From assembly GCA_947624785.1 (NCBI GenBank), contig CANQLV010000002.1, positions 62,001-126,000 on the forward strand: 64,000 nt of DNA. Reading direction: 5' to 3'. The position numbers and the translations under genes were made by a program. Source of the DNA: Akkermansia muciniphila (GTDB lineage: Bacteria > Verrucomicrobiota > Verrucomicrobiia > Verrucomicrobiales > Akkermansiaceae). Under the pieces are notes generated by a model. It ran no database searches and had not been told where the DNA came from. It saw only the letters and a program-made list of their open reading frames with translations. Positions 17,095 through 25,370 of this stretch are shown here, piece by piece; position 1 is the stretch's first letter, and every line of letters begins with the position of its first letter.

Positions 17095-18512
17095 TCCGCG
17101 CGCATGAAGATGATGGAGTCCGCCAGCAGTTCCCCCTGCAGGCTGTCCCCCTGGATGACGACGGGCTGGCCGGAGGTGATAAGCCCTTTTTCCTTCAGCA
17201 GGTTCAGAGCGGTGGAGATCATGCGGGCCGGGTCTTTCAGGAAGGGGGATTCAAAGGCGGTCACGTCGCGCGCCAGCGCGAGCTGCCGGACGACAACGGG
17301 GTCATTGCTGAAGGCGAAGATGGGAGCCCGTTCCGGCCTGAGGACGGCTGCCTGCGTGGCGGCCAGGCCGCGGCGGGTGAAGATGACCATGCAGGCGTTT
17401 TCCACGGAGTCTGCCAGGGAGATGGCTGCCTTGGTGGCCTTCTGTCTGTCTCCGTTCAGGATGGCGGAGGCGGCAAAGTTGAGGTTGCCGGAGCGCTCCA
17501 TGCGGTGCGCGATGGAGTCCAGGACCTCCACGCAGCGCACGGGATAATGGCCTACGGAGGTTTCTCCGGAGAGCATGACGGCGTCCGCCTGTTCAAAGAT
17601 GGCGTTGGAAACGTCCGTGACTTCCGCACGGGTGGGGGTGGGCTGCGTGATCATGGATTCCAGCATGTGCGTGGCTACGATGCAGCGGCGCCCCAGCCTG
17701 TGGCAGTGGCGAATAATGCGGCGCTGGATGATGGGAAGTTCCTCAATGCTGACTTCAATGCCCAGGTCGCCGCGCGCGACCATGATGACGTCTGCGGCCA
17801 GGATGATGTCGTCAATGTGGCGGATGGCCTGCTGGTCTTCGATTTTGGCGACGATCTGGGCCCTTCCTCCAAGGTTGTCGATATGCTCCCGGAGCTGGGC
17901 GATGTGGGCGGCGTCCCGGACGAAGGACATGGCTACGTAGTCCGTCTCGCATTCCACGGCCACGGCCAGGTCCGCCAGGTCTTTTTCCGTCAGGGCCGGG
18001 AGCCGCAGCGCCACGCCGGGGAGGTTGATGTGGCGGCGGGAGCCGAATACTCCTTCCGTGAGCACCTTGCAGATGAGCCTGTCCGGGCGCACTTCCTCAA
18101 TGCGCATGAGGATGCCGCCGTTGTCCACCACCATCGTATGTCCTGCCTGGACGTCCTGCAGGAGCCCGTCATAGTTCACCGTGGTGGAGAAGGGGAGCTC
18201 CGGCTTGGCCGTGCCCAGGCGGATTTCCAGCGTGTCCCCCTTTTCCAGATGGTAAGGTTCGGGCAGGTCCCCGGTGCGGATGGATGGCCCCTGGAGGTCA
18301 AAGAGAATGGCTATGTTCGCCTGCAGCTCCGCAGCTTTCCGGCGGATGCGGAAGACGACTTCCCGGACCCAGTCGTGTTTGGAGTGGCTCATGTTGAGCC
18401 GGAAAACGTTGGCTCCGGCTTCAATTAGCTGGCCCAGCATGTCGGAAGTGTCTGTTGCTGGTCCAATGGTGCAGATGATTTTGGTGGCGCGGGGCCGGGA
18501 AGGTATGCTCAT
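17091..18512 (-). CDS. pyk: Pyruvate kinase
   Basis: Last step of glycolysis: phosphoenolpyruvate plus ADP to pyruvate plus ATP. The 473-residue chain has TKIICTIGPAT, VFRLNMSHSKHDW, the B-domain, the catalytic-lysine strand VAKIEDQQAI and MVARGDLGIE, then TRAEVTDVSNAI and the C-terminal allosteric domain. It is divergent from cinA with a 112-base gap and is followed by a translationally coupled GNAT gene. Confidence 0.97.
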   Translation of the reverse strand: MSIPSRPRATKIICTIGPATDTSDMLGQLIEAGANVFRLNMSHSKHDWVREVVFRIRRKAAELQANIAILFDLQGPSIRTGDLPEPYHLEKGDTLEIRLGTAKPELPFSTTVNYDGLLQDVQAGHTMVVDNGGILMRIEEVRPDRLICKVLTEGVFGSRRHINLPGVALRLPALTEKDLADLAVAVECETDYVAMSFVRDAAHIAQLREHIDNLGGRAQIVAKIEDQQAIRHIDDIILAADVIMVARGDLGIEVSIEELPIIQRRIIRHCHRLGRRCIVATHMLESMITQPTPTRAEVTDVSNAIFEQADAVMLSGETSVGHYPVRCVEVLDSIAHRMERSGNLNFAASAILNGDRQKATKAAISLADSVENACMVIFTRRGLAATQAAVLRPERAPIFAFSNDPVVVRQLALARDVTAFESPFLKDPARMISTALNLLKEKGLITSGQPVVIQGDSLQGELLADSIIFMRAE

Positions 18513-18624
18513 GGTCTTTGTCAGTGCCCATACTGTATCCTACGGGGCGTTCAAATGAAGTTTTTTGTGGTACATGGCAGGATTGTTGCATGTCACGGAG
18601 CGGATGCGGGAGCATACTGGCGGC

Positions 18625-19869
18625 ATGAAGCAGATCAGGGTTGAATTGATCAACACCGGGACGGAAATTCTACTGGGGAGCATTGTGAATACGAATGCCG
18701 CGTGGCTGGGCAACAGGCTGTTTGAAGCCGGATTCCGTGTGGAGAGGCAGACCGTGGTTCCCGACGGCTATGCCATTAGCGAGGCCATGAGGGAGAGCGC
18801 CCGGCGCGCGGATATCGTGATTGTGAGCGGAGGCCTGGGGCCGACGAGCGACGATGTGACCAGAGAGGCCCTGTGTGACGTTTGCGGCGTGGACATGCAC
18901 CGTGACGAGCGGGTGGCGGAGAGGTTGAAGAGCTATTTTGAACGCAGGGGGATTTCCATTGCGGAATGCAATTTCAAACAGGCCATGGTTCCGGACGGCG
19001 CTGCGGTGCTGGAGAATTTCAACGGCACGGCGCCCGGCCTGGTGATGCCTGCCAGTGGTTCCCTCCCCATGTTCATCCTGCTTCCCGGACCTCCGGCGGA
19101 GTTGAAACCGATGGTGGAGCAGTCGGTGATGCCGCTTCTGGAAGATCTGGCGGATGAGGACATTCCGCATCTGCGCGTTTTCCGGCTGGTAGGAATCGGG
19201 GAGAGCGACCTTCAGGAGCTGGTGGATGATTCCCTCCACCAGGTGGAGGGACTGGAGGTGGCGTATTGCGCGCGCATCGGAGAGGTGGACGTGCGCCTGG
19301 TGGGCAGTGAAGTGGCGCTGAAACAGGGGGAGGCGCGCCTGCGCATCCTGGCCGGAGCGTATGTGCTGGCTCCCGCGGGAGTATCCCTGGAGAAGGCGGT
19401 GGTGCTTCATCTGGCGGAACAGGGGTTGAAGGTGGCGACCGCGGAGAGCTGCACCGGAGGCCTGATTGCCAAGAGGATTACGGATGTGCCGGGTTCCTCC
19501 GGTGTTTTTGAGTTCGGCTGGGTGACTTACGCCGACCGGGCAAAGACGAAGATGCTGGGGGTGCCGGAGGATATCCTGAAGCTTCACGGAGCGGTCAGCG
19601 AACCCGTGGTGAAAGCGATGGCGGAAGGGGCCCTGGACCGTTCCGGAGCCGATGTGGCGGTTGCCGTCAGCGGCATTGCGGGGCCGGGAGGCGGCACGCC
19701 GGAAAAACCTGTGGGCACCGTATGGCTCGCCTGGGCTTTCCGGGGGGGAGAGATGCGGACGGAGATGATGCTTTATCCGCGGGACCGGGAGTCTTTCCGG
19801 CAGATGGTTTCCCAGAAGGCCCTGGCGGGGCTTCTGGACGCCAGAAGAAGGGAGCCGGTCACGGAATGA
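18625..19869 (+). CDS. cinA: CinA-family protein (nicotinamide-nucleotide amidohydrolase)
   Basis: Two-domain protein. The N-terminal MoCF/COG1058 domain (ELINTGTEILLGSIVNTNAAWLG, SGGLGPTSDDVTREAL) is linked to ADP-ribose pyrophosphatase activity in the family. The C-terminal PncC domain (ATAESCTGGLIAKRITDVPG, SGIAGPGGGTPEKPVGTVW) deamidates NMN. I chose ATG 18625 (414 residues) because MKQIRVELINTGTE is the family start; an in-frame ATG at 18565 would add 20 residues. The 3' end overlaps the convergent methyltransferase gene by 11 bases. Confidence 0.95.
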   Translation: MKQIRVELINTGTEILLGSIVNTNAAWLGNRLFEAGFRVERQTVVPDGYAISEAMRESARRADIVIVSGGLGPTSDDVTREALCDVCGVDMHRDERVAERLKSYFERRGISIAECNFKQAMVPDGAAVLENFNGTAPGLVMPASGSLPMFILLPGPPAELKPMVEQSVMPLLEDLADEDIPHLRVFRLVGIGESDLQELVDDSLHQVEGLEVAYCARIGEVDVRLVGSEVALKQGEARLRILAGAYVLAPAGVSLEKAVVLHLAEQGLKVATAESCTGGLIAKRITDVPGSSGVFEFGWVTYADRAKTKMLGVPEDILKLHGAVSEPVVKAMAEGALDRSGADVAVAVSGIAGPGGGTPEKPVGTVWLAWAFRGGEMRTEMMLYPRDRESFRQMVSQKALAGLLDARRREPVTE

Positions 19870-20479
19870 GGAACCACACGGGGAGCACTCCGGCTTCATG
19901 CAGGCCGCTGATGAATTCAAAGATGCCGATGAACCAGATAAACCACAGCGCGTCCACGATGTTGTGCGTGAAGGTGGCGGGATTGACGGAGTAGGTGGCG
20001 GGAGGCGGTTTCAGCCGCGAGAGGGAGGGAATGAAGGAGGGGACGCTCCGGCAGTAGTTCCGGTAGGCGTCTCCGAAGAGGGAGATGAGCCGTTCCTGTT
20101 CCTTCCTGATGACGGACGGGTAGTAAACGCCGAAGGCCAATGCCGTCAGCAGGGGGACCGTAAAGGTTTCCGTGGCGCACGCTACGCCGATGCCGCCGAT
20201 GAAGCTGAAGAAGTAAAGCGGGTTGCGGCACATGGAGTACGGCCCTTCAATGACCAGGACGTTGTTTTTATAACCGGCAATGTAGAGGGAGCACCAGATG
20301 CGCCCGAAGGCGCCTATGCCGGCCATGAAGCAGGCCAGGAGCATGAGGCTTTCTTCTATGAGCGGGGACATTTCCCACCGGGATTCCCCGAAGAGCAGGC
20401 CGCCGCCGATAGCCAGGCCGAAGAGGAGTGAGATGAGCGTGCGGAAGCGCTCGTTGAGTGATTTTGCGTGGGCTTGCAT
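19859..20479 (-). CDS. ICMT/PEMT-like membrane methyltransferase family protein
   Basis: Integral membrane protein of 206 residues with about five hydrophobic segments. The SAM-binding signature of isoprenylcysteine/phospholipid methyltransferases appears as EGPYSMCRNPLYFFSF, followed by YYPSVIRKEQERLISLFGDAYRNY. That places it in the superfamily; the substrate (lipid, protein or small molecule) is not identifiable. The start at 20479 (MQAHAKSLNERF) is preferred over ATG 20524, which adds 15 residues of no family likeness. A terminator lies between it and the PEP-CTERM gene upstream. Confidence 0.85.
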   Translation of the reverse strand: MQAHAKSLNERFRTLISLLFGLAIGGGLLFGESRWEMSPLIEESLMLLACFMAGIGAFGRIWCSLYIAGYKNNVLVIEGPYSMCRNPLYFFSFIGGIGVACATETFTVPLLTALAFGVYYPSVIRKEQERLISLFGDAYRNYCRSVPSFIPSLSRLKPPPATYSVNPATFTHNIVDALWFIWFIGIFEFISGLHEAGVLPVWFLIP

Positions 20480-20576
20480 AATGCTGAATAAAGGGTAATG
20501 GAAAGATGTTATGGCCTCCGGCAATGGCGTGAAGATGTTTTCCGTGACGTTTCCGTCACCCGCCCGGCGAATGCAA

Positions 20577-20607
20577 AAGAGGCTGTACGCATCAGCGTAC
20601 AGCCTCT
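20577..20607. terminator. Hairpin terminator after the PEP-CTERM gene
   Basis: AAGAGGCTGTACGC and GCGTACAGCCTCTT pair perfectly over 14 bases. A-runs on one side give a T-run on the minus strand, where it ends the 20633-21460 gene. Confidence 0.85.
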
Positions 20608-20632
20608 TGAGGAAAAAATGGGATTCCGGAAA

Positions 20633-21460
20633 TCAGGCGCGCCTGCGGCGCAGCATCAGAGCTGCCAGTCCCAGCAGGCTGAGGGTGGCCGTGGCGGGTT
20701 CCGGCACGGCGCCCGCTACTACGTACTGCACCTTGACGTCTCCATTTTCCGTGTAGAGGTAGTATTGGCCCTGATAGTCAGCGGCATTTCCTTCCATGAG
20801 GCCGGAGGCCTTGGTCAGCGCGCTTCCGTCTTCAGCGGTGAAGTCCCCCAGGGAGATGGAACCGCCGTCAAAACCGTCGGAGGTGACCAGCGTGCGGGTG
20901 ACGAACTGGAATTCTCCCACGGTCAGGTCCGTGGACGTGGTGGCCAGCAGTCCGGAGACGGAGAAGCTGGACGCGCCCCAGATTTTCTGGTTGACGTTCA
21001 TGATGCCTCCAATACCGAAGACAAGCCGTGCGCCGTCGCCGCCGGGATCAATGCCGCAGACGGTGAGGTTGAGGGTTCCGTCAAGGGTAATGTCACTGCT
21101 TTTGAAGTCCACTTGCCCGAGGTTGAGAGTGGAACCGGAGCCGACCGTCACATTCCCCGTATAACGGGTGCCGCCGACGGTAACGTTGCTGTTGCCCGTG
21201 ACGGTGATGCTGCCGCCGTCGGAGGTGTCCACCATGGCGCCGTTGACGTTGACGGTCCCGGCATTGTTGAAGATGACATCCGGGCCTTGGCCGTTGCCGC
21301 GGCTGGGAACGCCGTTGCTCCAGTTGCCCGCGTTGCCCAGTTCATAGGTGCTTCCTTCCGTAGGGCCGGCTCCACCGGTCCATTCCGTGACCATGCTGGC
21401 GGCATTGGCGCAAACGCACAATCCGCAGAGCAAGGCGGCGATAGATAAGGTTTTTTTCAT
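20633..21460 (-). CDS. Secreted PEP-CTERM protein with beta-helix-like repeats
   Basis: A 275-residue secreted protein. Residues 1-20 are a signal peptide (MKKTLSIAALLCGLCVCANA). The body is Gly/Thr/Ser/Asn-rich with short repeating strands (VFGIGG, GNVTVGSGSTLNLG), like passenger domains of autotransporter-type adhesins. The C-terminus is a full PEP-CTERM sorting signal: VPEP, a hydrophobic helix and RRRRA. In the family this tail is thought to be handled by an exosortase at the cell surface. No exosortase gene is in the window. Similar tails occur at 60485-61333. Confidence 0.88.
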   Translation of the reverse strand: MKKTLSIAALLCGLCVCANAASMVTEWTGGAGPTEGSTYELGNAGNWSNGVPSRGNGQGPDVIFNNAGTVNVNGAMVDTSDGGSITVTGNSNVTVGGTRYTGNVTVGSGSTLNLGQVDFKSSDITLDGTLNLTVCGIDPGGDGARLVFGIGGIMNVNQKIWGASSFSVSGLLATTSTDLTVGEFQFVTRTLVTSDGFDGGSISLGDFTAEDGSALTKASGLMEGNAADYQGQYYLYTENGDVKVQYVVAGAVPEPATATLSLLGLAALMLRRRRA

Positions 21461-21854
21461 ATTAAAACAGAAATAACTTGATAAATAAGCCCAGAAGAGA
21501 CGCTGGCGCTACAATGAGGCTACCGGATTTACAATCCGTTATGGACTGAAAACGGAAAAATGTCCATCTCCCCGCAGGAAGCACCGCATGCCTTGCGGCC
21601 ATTGAAATACATGCGTTCGACAAGGCGTACCGGCTTCCAGGAAAGAGAGTTCGCTAACGCTCCATTTTAAATTTCAGATGCCGCAGACGCCTGCAGCGCT
21701 CCTCGCCGGAGTCCGGCAACTCCGGACGGTTCCCCATTTTATGTAAACAGCTCCCGATAGGCGAAGGAATGCCGTCGCAAGTTCTTTTCCCTTAGAATCA
21801 CAGCTTGACTCCGGATTGTAAATCCGCAGAAAATTGAAGCGCGGAAGGGATTCA
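21461..21854. other. Intergenic region holding inverted palindromes and a strong hairpin
   Basis: About 390 bases between dnaB and the PEP-CTERM gene with no supported coding region. It contains the 15-base palindrome CGGATTTACAATCCG at 21524-21538 and its exact reverse complement at 21812-21826. It also has a 7-bp hairpin CCGGAGT/ACTCCGG at 21706-21725. It is not a tRNA: no T-arm or acceptor stem is present. Confidence 0.6.
21524..21826. repeat. Inverted pair of a 15-base palindrome
   Basis: CGGATT-TAC-AATCCG (21524-21538) and CGGATT-GTA-AATCCG (21812-21826) are reverse complements and each folds on itself. They bracket about 270 bases. This could be a small mobile-element footprint, a regulator site pair or a structured RNA; no flanking target duplication was recognised. 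Confidence 0.6.
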
Positions 21855-23306
21855 TTAGTTTTCCTGGTCGTATTCATCCGCTTCACGGGTGGAGAAGCGC
21901 ATGAGCTCCGCTTCAAAGTGGAGCGGCACGTCCCCGGTGGGGCCATTGCGGTTTTTGGCCACGTGGAGGTTGGCCCGTCCGGCCATCTGCTGGCGTTTTT
22001 CCTCATCTTCCGCATAGTAGGCGGAGCGGTAGAGCAGGCCGATCATATCGGCATCCTGTTCGATGGAGCCGGATTCACGCAGGTCGGAAATGCGAGGGAC
22101 GCCCAGGCTGGCGCCCGTCCGGCTTTCCGGGCCGCGGTTGAGCTGGGCCAGGACGATGACGGGTACCTTGAGTTCCTTGGCCAAAGCCTTGAGTCCGGAG
22201 GAGATTTCTGCGACTTCTCGTTCACGGCTGTTAACTGCCTGCTTGGAGTGGGAACGCATAAGTTGCAGATAGTCCACGCCGATGGCGGCTAACCCTCCCT
22301 GATCCCTCATAACTCGGCGAGCCTTGGCCCGGAGTTCGTTGATGGAGATGGCAGCCGTATCGTCAATGACGAGCTGAGATGCACCTACTTCCTTGACCGC
22401 CTGCTTGAAATGTTTCATTTCCAACTGTGTCAAATTGCCGCGCTTGATAATTTCCGCACGCCGCACGCCGGAACGGGCAAAGAGAAGGCGTTCTACAATT
22501 TGGACCGCGGGCATTTCACAGGAGAAGAGCAGGGTGGGCTTTTTTTCATTGAGGGCAATGTGTTCTATGATATTGAGCAGGAATGAAGTTTTCCCCATGG
22601 AGGGGCGTGCTGCTATAATGAACATGTCTCCCGGTTTGAGTCCGTTACTTTTTTTATCCAGTTCTTCAAAGCCCGTGGTTAGCCCCTGGATCTGTCCCTT
22701 GCTGGCGATGAATTTTTCAAAGTTGGTGACAGCCTGCTTGAGGACATTAGCCAAGCTTTGTTCATCTTTGGCGCTAGTATAGCGCTCTCGTATCTGAAAG
22801 ATGTTAGTTTCTACGGAATCCAGTAATTCTGGCACATCTTCTGGATTGTCAAAAGCTTGCGTAGTAGATTGTGTGGCGATCTTGATGATGGAGCGCAGAA
22901 TAAATTTATCCTTCAGGATATTGAGATAATGCTCAAAGTAGGCCCCCGTGGTGGTAAAAGTGTAGATTTCCGCCAAGCCTGCACTTCCTCCCACAGCTTC
23001 CAACTGGTGCATGTCTTCCAGGGTTTGGGTAATGGAGACGATGTCAATGGGTTGGTTTTTGTTGTAGCGGGTTTGAAAGAGATTCCAGAGTAGTTGATGA
23101 GCCGGCAGATAGAAATAGTCTTCCGTTATGCCGATGGTGATGCACTGGCCTATGTAGGTAGCAGGATCCATGGTCATGAGGGCAAGTACGCCTTTTTCTG
23201 GCCCTGGTGCCTGGGGAATATCTCGGACGTCCAGTGCCATAGCTTTGCGTGGAGCCTTGGTCATTTCCAAAGGGGAGTTAGCGTTATTGGTATCCGTGGT
23301 GTCCAT
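21855..23306 (-). CDS. dnaB: Replicative DNA helicase DnaB
   Basis: Hexameric replicative helicase that unwinds DNA ahead of the fork and recruits primase. The RecA-like C-terminal domain has Walker A ARPSMGKTSF and Walker B GVDYLQLM. Also seen are SREREVAEISSGLKALAKEL, VIVLAQLNR and ISDLRESGSIEQDADMI. The N-terminal helical domain begins near ALMTMDPATY. I chose ATG 23306 (MDTTDTNNANSP, 483 residues) because the 25 residues before it look untranslated. The protein ends STREADEYDQEN. Codon choice in the N-terminal half is more A+T-rich than in neighbouring genes. It sits alone after the glnS-rlmN run, 110 bases away. Confidence 0.95.
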   Translation of the reverse strand: MDTTDTNNANSPLEMTKAPRKAMALDVRDIPQAPGPEKGVLALMTMDPATYIGQCITIGITEDYFYLPAHQLLWNLFQTRYNKNQPIDIVSITQTLEDMHQLEAVGGSAGLAEIYTFTTTGAYFEHYLNILKDKFILRSIIKIATQSTTQAFDNPEDVPELLDSVETNIFQIRERYTSAKDEQSLANVLKQAVTNFEKFIASKGQIQGLTTGFEELDKKSNGLKPGDMFIIAARPSMGKTSFLLNIIEHIALNEKKPTLLFSCEMPAVQIVERLLFARSGVRRAEIIKRGNLTQLEMKHFKQAVKEVGASQLVIDDTAAISINELRAKARRVMRDQGGLAAIGVDYLQLMRSHSKQAVNSREREVAEISSGLKALAKELKVPVIVLAQLNRGPESRTGASLGVPRISDLRESGSIEQDADMIGLLYRSAYYAEDEEKRQQMAGRANLHVAKNRNGPTGDVPLHFEAELMRFSTREADEYDQEN

Positions 23307-23373
23307 GACGATGCTAGTAGAAGGAGGTATCCGGCGGAAAAGAAATAGCACAATGGAGGGGGCCGGGCAAATA

Positions 23374-23388
23374 CTAACCATGGGTTAG
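23374..23388. repeat. Small palindrome upstream of dnaB
   Basis: CTAACC-ATG-GGTTAG gives two 6-base arms around a 3-base centre, about 70 bases before the dnaB start. It could be an operator, but one copy is weak evidence. Confidence 0.35.
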
Positions 23389-23416
23389 CAAATTCGGTTC
23401 AGAGAGGCGTGTTGTC

Positions 23417-24488
23417 CTACTTATTGTTGTTTTCCCGTTCCTTCCTCAGTCTCAACTGGCCGCAGGCGGCGTTGATGTCATGGCCTTTTTCATACCGCAT
23501 GGTAACGGGGATGCGCGCCTTGTGGACGGCGTCCCGGAAGGCGCGGCAGCGGCTCTCCGAAGGGCGTTCCCACGGAAGCCCCTCCACGGTGTTGTACGGA
23601 ATGAGGTTGACCTTGGCGTGCAGGCGCTTGGCGATCCGGACGAGGTGGGAGGCGTCGTTCAGGGAGTCGTTCACGTCCCGGATGAGGATGTATTCCAGCG
23701 TGGGCATCTGGTTCCTGTCCCTCCCCCCATTCCTCCAGTGCGGGAATGAGCTGGGAAAGGGGCCATTTTTTGTTGACCGGCATGATCTGGTCGCGCACCT
23801 CGTCCGTGGCTCCATGCAGGGAGACGGCCAGACGGATTTGCCTGGGATAGGCGGCCAGTTTTTTTAAACCGGGAACGAAGCCCGACGTGGAGATGGTGAT
23901 GTGGCGCGCTCCTATTTCCAACCCGCGGTGGGAGGTGATGATTTCCAGGGCGTCCTCTAGGTTGTCGAAGTTGGAGAGCGGTTCCCCCATGCCCATGAAG
24001 ACGAGGTTGTTGACCCGTTTTCCGGCGATGGCTTCCGCAGAGAGGATTTGCCCGATGATTTCCCCGGTCGTGAGGTTGCGTTTGAGACCCAGAAGGCCGG
24101 AGGCGCAGAATTTGCAGCCGAAGGCACAGCCCACCTGGGAGGAAACGCAGAGGGTGATGCGGTCCGCCTGTTCCCCGTTTTCCGCAGCGGCGGCGGGGAT
24201 GATGACGGATTCCACCAGACTGCCGTCTTCCATTCTGGTCAGGAATTTCCGTGTGGTGTCCGCGGAGCCGTGGATTTCCACGATTTCCGGCGTGTGGAAA
24301 CGGAAGTTTTCCGACAGCAGGTTTCTGAGCGCCGGGGGAAGGTTGGTCATCGCGTCAAAGGAGGTGACGCGTTTGCGCCATACCCAGTCCAGGACCTGCT
24401 GGGCACGGAATTTGGTGTGGCCGCGTTCCGTCAGGAAGGCGAGCAGCTTTTCCTCCGTCTGGGCGGTGATGAGGGGAAGGGGGGGCAT
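23417..24488 (-). pseudogene. rlmN: 23S rRNA/tRNA methyltransferase RlmN, frameshifted as read
   Basis: Radical-SAM enzyme that methylates A2503 of 23S rRNA and A37 of tRNAs. The frame from ATG 24488 gives the N-terminal part and the radical-SAM core, with the cluster motif CAFGCKFC and FMGMGEPLSNFDNL. It then loses family likeness after PALEEW and reads on in a wrong frame. The correct C-terminus (GRDRNQMPTLEYILIRDVND, NLIPYNTVEG, DINAACGQL) lies in another frame ending at 23417. The switch coincides with a six-base homopolymer (C on the plus strand, 23723-23728): removing one base restores one ~355-residue protein. The CxxxCxxC cluster and the catalytic Cys of ACGQL are thereby in different frames. 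A sequencing error, a real null or slippage could all explain it. Confidence 0.85.
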
Positions 24489-24506
24489 GGGATTGGAACG
24501 GACCCG

Positions 24507-25355
24507 TTACAGCAGGGAATCCACGTAGCGGTCCCGGTTGAAGGGTTCAAAGTCTTCAGCTCCTTCCCCGGTTCCCAGAAAGGCCGGGGAGATGTGCATT
24601 TCATCCATGATGGCTACGGCCACGCCGCCTTTTCCGGAGCCGTCCATCTTGGTGATGATGACGGAGTCCAGGGGGGTGGCCTTGTGGAATTCCCTGGCCT
24701 GGGCCAGGGCGTTCGCGCCCGTGGTGGCGTCCACCACCAGCAGGGTGCGGTGGGGGGCCGCTGCATCCTGCTTGGCGAGGGTGCGGCGGATTTTGGAGAG
24801 TTCCTCCATGAGGTTGTGGCGCGTGTGCAGGCGCCCCGCGGTATCGCAGATGAGGTATTGGAAACCTTCCCGGATGGCCTGCGTGTGGGCCTCATAGCAA
24901 ACGGAGGCCGGGTCCTGGTTGGGGGCTCCCTTGTAGATGGGAATTCCCAGATTGTCCGCCCAGCTCTGGAGCTGTTCCACGGCGGCGGCACGGAAGGTGT
25001 CCGCCGCGGCCAGGAGAACGCGGGAGCCCTGTTTTTGCAGCAGGTGGCCCAGTTTGGCGGCGGAGGTGGTTTTTCCCGTGCCGTTGACGCCCACCACCAG
25101 AATGACCAGCGGCTTTCCCTCCGGAGGAGCGGGCAGGGACGGAGCGGCGGCCGGAAAGGCCTGGCGGAGGACTTCACGGGTGGCTTCCACCAGGTTTTCC
25201 GCATCCAGTCCCTTGCTTTCCCTCAGTTGGTCCGCAATGGTCATGGCGCGCCGGATGCCGATGTCCGCAGTAACCAGGTCCGCTTCCAGTTCATCCCAGT
25301 CTATCCGGGAGCCGCGGGAGAATTTGGTAAAGAGTTTTTTAAAGAATCCAGCCAT
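24507..25355 (-). CDS. ftsY: Signal recognition particle receptor FtsY
   Basis: GTPase that receives SRP-bound ribosomes at the membrane. The 282 residues hold the NG domain: a short helical N part, then GVNGTGKTTSAAKLG, ADTFRAAAVEQLQSWA, CDTAGRLHTRHNLMEEL, ITKMDGSGKGGVAVAI and the end GEGAEDFEPFNRDRYVDSLL. The acidic A domain of E. coli FtsY is missing, so it is a minimal receptor. It is 15 bases from nusB and 18 from rlmN in a tight minus-strand run. Confidence 0.96.
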   Translation of the reverse strand: MAGFFKKLFTKFSRGSRIDWDELEADLVTADIGIRRAMTIADQLRESKGLDAENLVEATREVLRQAFPAAAPSLPAPPEGKPLVILVVGVNGTGKTTSAAKLGHLLQKQGSRVLLAAADTFRAAAVEQLQSWADNLGIPIYKGAPNQDPASVCYEAHTQAIREGFQYLICDTAGRLHTRHNLMEELSKIRRTLAKQDAAAPHRTLLVVDATTGANALAQAREFHKATPLDSVIITKMDGSGKGGVAVAIMDEMHISPAFLGTGEGAEDFEPFNRDRYVDSLL

Positions 25356-25370
25356 GGTGCAGGGTGGTGG

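Noticed and set aside
21521..21830. tRNA-Tyr-like anticodon arms (GTA loop)
   Set aside because: Neither copy has an acceptor stem, T-arm or CCA context; treated as an inverted palindrome.
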